Shown here piece by piece: positions 1-5,791 of a stretch of 20,626 nucleotides of DNA. How positions within the stretch are numbered: the first letter of the stretch is position 1; the number at the start of each line of letters is the position of its first letter. The stretch spans positions 1-20,626 of the forward strand of contig NZ_JH378845.1 in assembly GCF_000235445.1 (NCBI RefSeq), in the 5' to 3' direction. Position numbers and translations under genes: made by a program. Source of the DNA: Johnsonella ignava ATCC 51276 (GTDB lineage Bacteria; Bacillota; Clostridia; Lachnospirales; Lachnospiraceae). The notes below the pieces were generated by a model. That model was not told the origin of the DNA. It saw only the letters and a list, made by a program, of their open reading frames with translations, and made no database searches.

Positions 1-176
1 GATAAATCCGCAAACTCGACTAGATAAATCCGCAAACTCGACTAGATAAATCCGCAAACTCGACTAGATAAATCCGCAAACTCGACTAGATAAATCCGCA
101 AACTCGACTAGATAAATCCGCAAACTCGACTAGATAAATCCGCAAACTCGACTACATGAATTTGCAAACTCGACTA
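1..176. repeat. 22-bp iterons, probable replication origin
   Basis: Seven perfect head-to-tail copies of a 22-bp unit (starting GATAAATCCG, ending CTCGACTA) occupy 1-154. An eighth, diverged copy starting CATGAATTTG lies at 155-176, and a truncated ninth starts at 177 and breaks off after CATGAATTTGC. The same array recurs at 20216-20391 because the window ends overlap. On the circle the array lies upstream of the rep gene (start 19983, minus strand). Direct repeats of about 22 bp beside a Rep_3-type initiator are the classic arrangement of an iteron-controlled theta origin, where Rep binds the repeats to open the origin and to limit copy number by handcuffing. Binding by Rep is inferred. Confidence 0.88.
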
Positions 177-197
177 CATGAATTTGCTGTGTTAAAT

Positions 198-234
198 AAA
201 GAAAAAGCCTTAGAATTTTTAGGACTTTTTCTTT
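198..234 (-). terminator. Hairpin terminator after the HTH operon
   Basis: An inverted repeat (AAAGAAAAAGCCT against AGGACTTTTTCTTT, one bulged base) leaves a U-rich tail on either strand. It lies just downstream of the minus-strand HTH gene that stops at 311 and separates it from the iterons. It is likely a bidirectional Rho-independent terminator that keeps transcription out of the origin. Confidence 0.6.
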
Positions 235-310
235 AATAAGAGATTAATATTGTGTTTAAGAGTATTTGACTTGCCGGAGAAACTGTATCATTGTTTTAGG
301 TTACAGATCC

Positions 311-493
311 TTATTGTTTAAAATCTATATCAATCAGTCTTTCTAACCATCTAACAATGTATGAGGGTGGCTCTCTCCTTCCTGTTTCCCAATTTTCAAG
401 GGTTCGCTTGGGAACCCCATAATATTGGGAAAATTTTTCTTGAGTTAAAGATGTTTCCGCTCTTAATTCTTTTATTTTATTGTTTGTGGACAT
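311..493 (-). CDS. Small helix-turn-helix DNA-binding protein
   Basis: A 60-aa protein that is almost entirely one Cro/C1-type HTH: an LRAETSLTQEKFSQYYGV helix-turn-helix followed by KRTLENWETGRREPP, the usual recognition helix and turn. The open frame extends further upstream, but the start at 493 is preferred because AGGAG lies 7 nt before it. The upstream 97-aa gene stops at 504, 10 nt earlier, with its stop codon just ahead of this ribosome site, so the two are one operon. Proteins this size often repress their own operon, serve as the antitoxin of a TA pair, or control plasmid copy number; the position beside the iterons makes any of these plausible. Which one applies cannot be read from the sequence. 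Confidence 0.8.
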   Translation of the reverse strand: MSTNNKIKELRAETSLTQEKFSQYYGVPKRTLENWETGRREPPSYIVRWLERLIDIDFKQ

Positions 494-503
494 TTTCTTT
501 CTC

Positions 504-797
504 CTATTCATACCATTTTGGGGAGTGTGGTAAAAAGTCGTTTGCAAGTTCCCAGACGTATTCTGCCGCCTCACGAGTATTTTTAAATACAATAGAATTC
601 CCGTGGTACTCTGCACCATCTACCGCATCTAAAATTTTATGAAAAAGATTTGTAGTGCGGTTAGCAACCTCCCAGTCAACACTACATATCAAATCATATG
701 CAGCATGAGCAAGTTCACCATTTTTAAAGCGACATTTGTCGCTTCTATATTTTTCTTTTAAAAGCTGAAGTACAGCTTTTTTTGTTATTTTTGTCAT
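504..797 (-). CDS. Hypothetical 97-aa protein, first gene of HTH operon
   Basis: I do not recognise this family. The protein has a basic N-terminus (MTKITKKAVLQLLKEKYRSD), a central stretch rich in Ala, Asp and aromatic residues, and an acidic/aromatic C-terminus ending in SPKWYE. There is no signal peptide or membrane segment. It is co-transcribed with the HTH gene downstream from a consensus promoter (856-884). Toxin followed by HTH antitoxin is one reading, as in HigBA-type order, but no toxin motif is visible. The ATG at 797 has no ribosome site close by: the only strong one (831-837) serves an ATG-TAA pair at 816-821 in the same frame, 24 nt upstream (see that feature). The start, or the TAA, may therefore be wrong or regulated. 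Confidence 0.65.
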   Translation of the reverse strand: MTKITKKAVLQLLKEKYRSDKCRFKNGELAHAAYDLICSVDWEVANRTTNLFHKILDAVDGAEYHGNSIVFKNTREAAEYVWELANDFLPHSPKWYE

Positions 798-810
798 ATT
801 TTTATTTTTT

Positions 811-837
811 GGGGTTTACATCCCCTATTTCCTCCTT
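811..837 (-). promoter_or_regulatory. Start-stop codon pair in hairpin loop
   Basis: On the minus strand a perfect AAGGAGG (831-837) is followed after 9 nt by ATG and immediately by TAA (821-816). The ATG-TAA sits in the loop of a GGGG/CCCC stem (811-814 with 822-825). It is in frame with the 97-aa gene whose ATG is 24 nt further on. This is either a start-stop element that stalls or recycles ribosomes and controls re-initiation at 797, or a sequence error that hides the true start codon's reading frame. Confidence 0.5.
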
Positions 838-855
838 GATTTTTATTATGTATTT

Positions 856-884
856 ATTATATCACCCATTGGCGTATATGTCAA
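856..884 (-). promoter_or_regulatory. Promoter of the 97-aa/HTH operon
   Basis: Minus-strand TTGACA (884-879) and TATAAT (861-856) are separated by exactly 17 bp, a perfect sigma-70-type (SigA) consensus. It drives the operon 797-311, with a leader of about 55 nt carrying the start-stop hairpin. Confidence 0.85.
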
Positions 885-896
885 GTGTTTTTTTAA

Positions 897-965
897 TGTC
901 TGAAAAGTGGCTTAAATACTAGATTTATAAAGTAAAAGTAAGGGGAGGAATTTGCAAACTCGACT
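897..965. repeat. Partial second copy of the origin flank plus lone iteron
   Basis: The segment 898-928 resembles 20170-20199 just before the iterons (both contain GCTTAAATACT followed by TTTAT). It is followed at 948-965 by GAATTTGCAAACTCGACT, which matches most of the variant iteron. The segment looks like a decayed duplication of the origin edge. It now lies directly upstream of the relB promoter. Confidence 0.6.
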
Positions 966-976
966 GAACAAGTTGC

Positions 977-1005
977 TTTACAATGAAAAGTAAATGATAT
1001 ACAAT
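977..1005 (+). promoter_or_regulatory. Promoter of the relB-yoeB operon
   Basis: TTTACA (977-982) and TACAAT (1000-1005) are 17 bp apart. An AAGGAGG ribosome site follows at 1014-1020, 7 nt before the relB ATG. TA operons of this type are usually repressed by the antitoxin at this position; no clear palindrome was identified here. Confidence 0.7.
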
Positions 1006-1027
1006 ATATAAATAAGGAGGTAATATT

Positions 1028-1285
1028 ATGGCACAGGTAAATTTTAGAATAGATGATACAATTAAAGCAAAGGCTGAAAGTGCTTGTACAGCTATGGGCT
1101 TAACTATGTCTACTGCTATAAATATTTTTCTTACAAAACTTGCTAATGAGCAAAGAATACCGTTTGAAATAGCTGTTGATCCGTTCTATTCAGAAAAAAA
1201 TTTAGAAGAACTAGAAAGACGTATATCTAATTTACGTTCAGGAAAAAGTATTTTAAAAGAACATAACCTAATTGAGGTTGATTAA
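1028..1285 (+). CDS. relB: RelB/DinJ-family antitoxin
   Basis: This 85-aa protein begins MAQVNFRIDDTIKAKAESAC, then GLTMSTAINIFLTKLANEQRIPFEI, the hallmark ribbon-helix-helix of RelB/DinJ antitoxins (residues about 1-48). The C-terminal half is charged and helical and is expected to wrap and inhibit the toxin. Its TAA shares one base with the ATG of the toxin gene, giving the tight translational coupling typical of TA pairs. It has its own promoter and a strong ribosome site. The expected role is to neutralise the downstream YoeB-like RNase and to repress the operon through the RHH domain. RelB/DinJ versus another RHH subfamily is a matter of naming; the antitoxin role is well supported by context. 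Confidence 0.9.
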   Translation: MAQVNFRIDDTIKAKAESACTAMGLTMSTAINIFLTKLANEQRIPFEIAVDPFYSEKNLEELERRISNLRSGKSILKEHNLIEVD

Positions 1286-1548
1286 TGAAAAAATTATGGG
1301 ATGATAATGCGTGGGAAGAATATTTATATTGGCAAACACAAGATAAGAGAACTTTAAAGAAAATCAATAGACTTTTGGTTGACATTGACCGTAATGGTTA
1401 TAATTGTATAGGGAAACCAGAAGCTCTTAAAGGTAATCTTACAGGATACTGGAGTGTCCGCATTGATGATAAAAATAGGATTGTATTCAGAATAAATAAC
1501 AATAACCTTGAAATATTACAGTGTGGTTCTCACTATAACAACGATTAG
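1285..1548 (+). CDS. yoeB: YoeB/Txe-family mRNA interferase toxin
   Basis: This 87-aa protein matches YoeB/Txe toxins over its whole length, including GKPEALKGNLTGYWSVRI and the C-terminal LEILQCGSHYND-type ending. The known YoeB active-site positions are all present at the usual numbers: Glu46, Arg59, Arg65, His83 and Tyr84. It should therefore be an intact ribosome-dependent endoribonuclease that cleaves mRNA at the A site when freed from RelB. The start codon overlaps the relB stop by one base. The pair stabilises the plasmid by post-segregational killing or growth arrest. Pairing YoeB with a DinJ/RelB-like antitoxin instead of YefM is a common mix-and-match. Confidence 0.92.
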   Translation: MKKLWDDNAWEEYLYWQTQDKRTLKKINRLLVDIDRNGYNCIGKPEALKGNLTGYWSVRIDDKNRIVFRINNNNLEILQCGSHYNND

Positions 1549-1645
1549 ACATAGAATGAATGAACTGTAACAAGCACAGTAAGTGCATATACACTTACTT
1601 ATTTTGGGAAATATCCCAAACCCAAACTTAAAAGTTATAATATAT

Positions 1646-1684
1646 ATTAAAAGCCCTGAAAAGTGTATTTTTAGGGCTTTTAAT
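1646..1684. terminator. Bidirectional terminator between yoeB and hicB
   Basis: Perfect 12-bp arms ATTAAAAGCCCT and AGGGCTTTTAAT enclose a 15-nt loop, with an A-rich left and T-rich right side. It sits between the convergent yoeB (ends 1548) and hicB (ends 1696) genes and can stop transcription from both. Confidence 0.85.
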
Positions 1685-1695
1685 ATGGTTTAGCT

Positions 1696-2094
1696 CTAAG
1701 AAATCATATTTTTTAGAGCTTCCTGAAGAACTTGCGAAAAATTGATATTTCTTTCTAATGCAGCTGAATTTAACCAAGCAGGCAGAGTTATAGTACGACT
1801 TACAGATTTATTTATACTAGCTTGTCTTATAGATGGCATATAAACATCAATTAACACAACACGTTCATTATCAGATGCTTTTATGTCAGATAATTTACTT
1901 GCCGGAGGAATTGGCTCATTATCTTCTTCTAGTCCATTAAGTACGCAGCCTAATAATTCTCTTGCAGATAAAAGAGCATCTTTATCATCCACTCCGTTTG
2001 TGGCTACATTGAGATCTGGAAATACTACAGCAATTTCTTCTCCAGGTTCGTATGCAAAAATGGCTGGATAATAGTATCGATCAATCTTTTTCAT
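1696..2094 (-). CDS. hicB: HicB-family antitoxin
   Basis: This 132-aa protein has the partly degraded RNase-H-like HicB fold at the N-terminus (YYYPAIFAYEPGEEIAVVFPDLN, then DALLSARELLGCVLNGLEED and the PIPPAS turn typical of HicB, residues about 8-65). A ribbon-helix-helix-like C-terminus follows (VSRTITLPAWLNSAALERNINFSQVLQEAL, residues about 98-128). HicB binds and blocks the HicA toxin and represses the operon through its DNA-binding tail. It follows hicA by 48 bp; a ribosome site (AAAGGAG) precedes its ATG. A stem-loop between the two genes may help to set toxin/antitoxin ratio. Confidence 0.9.
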   Translation of the reverse strand: MKKIDRYYYPAIFAYEPGEEIAVVFPDLNVATNGVDDKDALLSARELLGCVLNGLEEDNEPIPPASKLSDIKASDNERVVLIDVYMPSIRQASINKSVSRTITLPAWLNSAALERNINFSQVLQEALKNMIS

Positions 2095-2138
2095 TTTATC
2101 AAATCTCCTTTACGTTTTTTATATATAAATTAGGGGGG

Positions 2139-2161
2139 AGGGCTAAAGAAACTTTAGCCCT
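2139..2161 (-). other. Stem-loop across the hicA stop codon
   Basis: Perfect 10-bp arms AGGGCTAAAG and CTTTAGCCCT with a 3-nt loop form a strong hairpin in the hicA-hicB mRNA. The hicA TAG (2143-2145) lies inside the arm. No U-run follows on the minus strand (C-rich tract instead), so it is not a classic terminator. A role in mRNA decay or in relative hicA/hicB expression is inferred. Confidence 0.55.
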
Positions 2162-2343
2162 GATTGTAATTCTATGCTTTTTAGCGTCTTTATTGGAATA
2201 TCTTTACTTGGATGTTTTATTGTAGTTCGTCCTTTTTTCTCCGGGTGTTTAAATTGGTGATGACTTCCTGTAACTCCAACTTCATACCAACCGTCTGCAA
2301 TAAGCATTTTTATTATCTCCCTTGAAGAATAGCTTTTTTTCAT
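2143..2343 (-). CDS. hicA: HicA-family mRNA interferase toxin
   Basis: This 66-aa protein has the typical HicA layout: SSREIIKMLIADGWYEVGVTGSHHQFKHP, where the SHH motif (His28/His29) carries the catalytic histidine of the double-stranded-RNA-binding-like fold, then TTIKHPSKDIPIKTLKSI. HicA cleaves mRNA independently of the ribosome when not bound by HicB. A GGGAGG ribosome site precedes the ATG, and the promoter is consensus-like (2366-2394). The family length is 55-80 aa, so it appears intact. Confidence 0.92.
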   Translation of the reverse strand: MKKSYSSREIIKMLIADGWYEVGVTGSHHQFKHPEKKGRTTIKHPSKDIPIKTLKSIELQSGLKFL

Positions 2344-2365
2344 GTTGTTTCCTCCCTATGCTTAT

Positions 2366-2425
2366 ATAATAACACATATAAAAATATTTGTCAATGCAAA
2401 AAACAAATATTTTTATATGTGTTAT
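2366..2425 (-). promoter_or_regulatory. hicAB promoter inside a 23-bp inverted repeat
   Basis: Minus-strand TTGACA (2394-2389) and TATTAT (2371-2366), 17 bp apart, form a strong promoter. The region also holds a perfect inverted repeat with 23-bp arms (2369-2391 and 2403-2425) around an 11-nt centre; the inner arm covers the promoter from inside the -35 to the -10. This is the likely HicB operator, as HicAB operons are autorepressed. A perfect TTATCCACA-type sequence lies just outside (2429-2437, minus strand). Confidence 0.75.
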
Positions 2426-2565
2426 ATTTGTGGATAATAAAAGTCCTTAAAACTGTTTATCCTAGGCTTTTATCAAAAATTTTTCATTTCTTAGTATAGT
2501 ATAGTCTCTTTAAAAGCTTCTAAAACGCTTTTTAAGGCTTGTTTTTATCTTAGTGGTATATTTTT

Positions 2566-2597
2566 ACCCCTAGAACTTTTGAATGCATTCTAGGGGT
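2566..2597 (-). terminator. Candidate hairpin terminator of the transfer operon
   Basis: Perfect 10-bp arms ACCCCTAGAA and TTCTAGGGGT lie 12 bp downstream of the corrected end of the virB6-like gene (2609). The minus-strand sequence after the stem is A-rich, not U-rich, so it is not a textbook terminator; it may instead protect the 3' end. Beyond it, 2426-2565 holds no gene that I can see. Confidence 0.4.
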
Positions 2598-2608
2598 GTT
2601 CTAGGCGT

Positions 2609-4694
2609 TTAAAAAGACTTGTTTTTTTCTTCTGATGTTTCAGGCTTATCAGTTTTAGGCGGAACAGATGATATAGGACGATGACGTTTATTTTGCTCAT
2701 TAATATCATTTGTAATTGATTTATCCCTATAAGCAACTGTTGCAGTTGTTGTAGTAACTGATTGTGATTGCTCAGTTTCATCTTTTTTTAGATCTTACTG
2801 AAGATACAGGTCTTTCTATAGATTTCTCTGATGTATTAGTAGTTATAGCAGCATTGCGTGAAGCTAAAGTTGTTTTCATATCTTCAGGTTTATCTTTAAT
2901 CTTTACTGAAGAATCAGGCTTAGATACAACCCTATTATCTGTATTATCAAGCTGGTTTGATTTTGTTATTTTATTATTACCAGGCTCATACAAACCTGTT
3001 GTAGTTACTTCTTGAGAAATGCCTATATTAGGCTGATTTTTTATAGGATATATAGGATAACTGTGTGGTCTTTTTATAGGCTGCGTTTGATTTTCAATCC
3101 TATTAATGTTTCCTGAAAAAAAAGCAGGGTTTTTGGATTTAGCTTGGTTATTATCATGTACTTGTTCTCCGGATAAATCAAAGTTTTGTTTAGGTGTACT
3201 CCGGTAACGAGTAGTAGGAGTAGGCATATTATTACTGCTAGGTGCTGATGTATAGCGGTTTTGCGATACAGTAGGTGTATTCTGCTTATGTTCTTCAGGT
3301 ATAGAGTTGTTATTATAATATTCTTGGTAGTTGCTACTATATGGGGTATATGATGTGTTAGTTTTTTTATAACCATTTCCATTCATCTCGTCAATATATC
3401 TTCTGGTTGGTGATAGATTTTTGATACCGGTACTTCCTAATGCACCAAAAATATCCCCGGAATTCTTCAGTTGTGCTTTTAAAGCTCCTGACTCTCGGAC
3501 ACTTGTCGTTATTTTAGACAAGCCATTAAGAATATTTTTATGGTTTACAATTACTACTAAAGCTACAAGGGTTTCCATAAATATAACAATAAACCATCCG
3601 TACTTATTTGATTTTGAATATAAAAAGCTATCTAGACTAATTATTATACCCAGAATAAAAGTTATAATCAGCATCATCACTTGAGTCTCTAAAATTTTTT
3701 TTAGCCATAAAGTTACAAGCTCGATTCCTCCAAAGGATGGTACAAGTGCCAAAAGCAAAACTATAGGAGCAAGCAGTATGTAAAAGACTGCCATTACTTG
3801 AAATGCGAGCTGTAGGATTGCCATGAACATATAAATACCTGATTTAACGAGAAACGGTATTAAATATACAATCAGGAAGCCAATGCGACCGACTCCTCTG
3901 CTTTTAAGCATAGATTTTGGATATTCTCCCATGTAGGATTCTACTAGAGAAGCTCTATCCGGTGTCCCCGGAGGTGTATTTAAGAAATTTTCAACATGGC
4001 TTTCATCATCCGATCCGCCTTCAAATTCTAAAGACTTCCAAGGAGCGTGAACTAAGGACTTCCAAATCATACCGGAAGCATTCGAAGCATAATTTTCTAT
4101 TGCTATATCTCCTTGCTGATTTATGTTCATCAGTGCAGACACGCTTATATCTTTAGTTATAGATGTTGTCGCTGATAGTGCTGTTGCAGAGTGTGTAACA
4201 ACAAAGGATGCCATTAAAAATATACAAAGTATTTTTCCTATTTCTGTAACCAATCCGGCAAGATCACGCTTAGTAAGTCGTTTCATTAGGTTCCAAGCTG
4301 ACGCAGCGAATGCAAGTATAAAAAAGCTATCAAATATGGAGGATTTAAGAGCTGCTTGGATGGAATTAATTTCTGTTGAAAATACTTCTGAGACATCAAA
4401 TACCATAACATGGTAAAAAAATACTGCTACAGCAAATCCAAGTATTCGTACAATCGAAAATAAGGCATTTGCAATTTGGTTAAGCATATGATCACCGGCT
4501 TCAAAGATATCAGTTTTTTCAATATCGAGGTAATAATTATCTCGGTAATCTTTTCCCAGATATTTTCCGTCGCCTTCGAGATTATTTAAATCATCAGTGG
4601 CGTTGATAGCAGTTTCTGCATATACTGTAGTTGAAAATCCAAGATTGATACCAAGAAACAGTATTAAAAGTATGAGAAAGAACCGTTTTAACAT
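2609..4694 (-). CDS. VirB6-like conjugative channel membrane protein (frameshifted)
   Basis: The protein has a signal peptide (MLKRFFLILLILFLGINLGF...VYA), an acidic external segment, then about six to eight membrane helices (roughly residues 75-400). A long hydrophilic Ser/Thr/Asn/Pro-rich tail follows. This is the pattern of the VirB6/TrbL-like inner-membrane channel proteins of Gram-positive conjugation (Tn916 Orf15 and pCW3 TcpH type). The uninterrupted frame ends at 2778 after 638 aa, in a run of seven A (minus strand; 2783-2789). Removing one A continues the same low-complexity tail (DETEQSQSVTTTTATVAY...) to a stop at 2609, about 694 aa. I annotate the longer form; a sequencing indel is the simplest cause. 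It starts 2 bp after the lipoprotein stop side of the operon, being the last transfer gene. Confidence 0.8.
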
Positions 4695-4696
4695 AA

Positions 4697-5596
4697 TTAT
4701 TTTTTCCTTTTGCTATCTAAGCTCCAATATTCAAGATCTTCAAAAACCCAGTAATCTGCTAATTTTTCTAAAGATCGTGAAGCTGAAGAAAGAACATAAA
4801 AAATTTTTGGTCGCCCATATATTTTCAGTCCATTTTTTAAAGTTGCAATCATTCTAATATTTGTGTATTCAATAACAGTATGATTAAATACATTTGAATA
4901 ATCCAGTTCTAATGATTGTATATATTCTTTTGTAAGAGGAATACTAATGAAATATGTTCCTCCGCCATCACGACCATTTATTGCTGCATCATACTCGGTT
5001 ATAGCTCCTTCAATTGTGTATAATTGTTTGTTAGCTTCATATTCTTTGCCACTAAGCTCAAACATAATGGCAGTAGGTTCGGTGCCGGATGGCTCAAAGA
5101 TGTAATCTATTTCAAATGGTACAGATGGTGTTATATCAGGCAGCATATCCTCTAATAGGGTTGTACTACTGATATATAATTTATCATCAGAATCTTTTTC
5201 AATTATAGCTTGTATACCACAAGGACTTGTAGTTTTAAAAAATTGCCCTTCAACATTAGCCAGAACATACACTATTGTTTTTCCGTTTTCATCAAGTTTT
5301 TGAATATTTGAAATATTCTTTAGTTTACCGCTAAATTCTCTTTTGTTATCTTCACTCCCACGAATAACATGGTCTGTTCCTTTTTCAAATTTTCCATATA
5401 TTCCTGAAATAGTAACTTCTTCTTCATCCAACAAAGAAAGTATTTCTGTATCATCTATATTACCAGTAATGCCTGTTTGTTTTACGGATTCACTTTCTGA
5501 ATTTGTAAATGTACCGACGGTAGGTTCTTTTTGCACTTTAGTACAGCCTATTAACATAGCAACACTAAGTATAGAGATAGTTATAATACGCTTCAT
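4697..5596 (-). CDS. Transfer-operon lipoprotein
   Basis: The 299-aa protein starts with a lipoprotein signal peptide, MKRIITISILSVAMLIGC, with the lipobox LIGC and lipidated Cys18. It is therefore expected on the outer face of the cytoplasmic membrane. The mature part begins with a Ser/Glu-rich linker and is predicted mainly beta (repeated short strands such as KTIVYVLANVEGQFF and GTYFISIPLT). I do not recognise a named domain. It stands between the peptidase and the VirB6-like protein and has a strong AAGGAGG ribosome site. Lipoproteins are common in Gram-positive transfer operons as envelope parts of the apparatus or surface exclusion factors; either role is an inference from location. Confidence 0.8.
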   Translation of the reverse strand: MKRIITISILSVAMLIGCTKVQKEPTVGTFTNSESESVKQTGITGNIDDTEILSLLDEEEVTISGIYGKFEKGTDHVIRGSEDNKREFSGKLKNISNIQKLDENGKTIVYVLANVEGQFFKTTSPCGIQAIIEKDSDDKLYISSTTLLEDMLPDITPSVPFEIDYIFEPSGTEPTAIMFELSGKEYEANKQLYTIEGAITEYDAAINGRDGGGTYFISIPLTKEYIQSLELDYSNVFNHTVIEYTNIRMIATLKNGLKIYGRPKIFYVLSSASRSLEKLADYWVFEDLEYWSLDSKRKK

Positions 5597-5791
5597 TTGT
5601 GTATCCTCCTTATTTAAAGCACATATTTAAATATATATTATAATACGTATTTAAAATCATATTTAAATACTGTTTAAAATTCGTATTATAATATGAAATT
5701 TAATATATATTTAAAATAATATTATAATACATATTAAAATGCGTATTTAAAATACTATTAATATATATATTATAATATATATAATTGTATA
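5597..5791. other. Very AT-rich spacer inside the transfer operon
   Basis: This is the only long gap in the transfer operon (195 bp). It is nearly pure A/T with repeated elements: TTATAATAC followed by GTATTTAAA or ATATTAAAA, several ATTTAAAT palindromes, and many TATAAT-like hexamers. No gene is present. It may hold a second promoter for the lipoprotein and channel genes. Similar ATTATAATACATAT words occur near the par genes (about 18460). Confidence 0.55.

Noticed and set aside
1..176. CRISPR array
   Set aside because: The 22-bp repeats are directly adjacent with no spacers and lie beside a Rep_3 gene; they are iterons.
361..642. 93-aa plus-strand frame overlapping the HTH operon
   Set aside because: Antisense shadow of two well-supported minus-strand genes; no promoter or ribosome site.
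2429..2437. Perfect DnaA box (TTATCCACA on the minus strand)
   Set aside because: A single 9-mer far from the iterons, beside hicA; one match is easily chance in A/T-rich DNA, so I do not call an origin here.
2590..2781. Separate small gene after the VirB6-like gene
   Set aside because: The region reads better in another frame as the continued tail of the VirB6-like protein after an A-run indel.
3074..3382. 102-aa frame inside the VirB6-like tail
   Set aside because: Alternative frame of the low-complexity C-terminal tail; no start signals.
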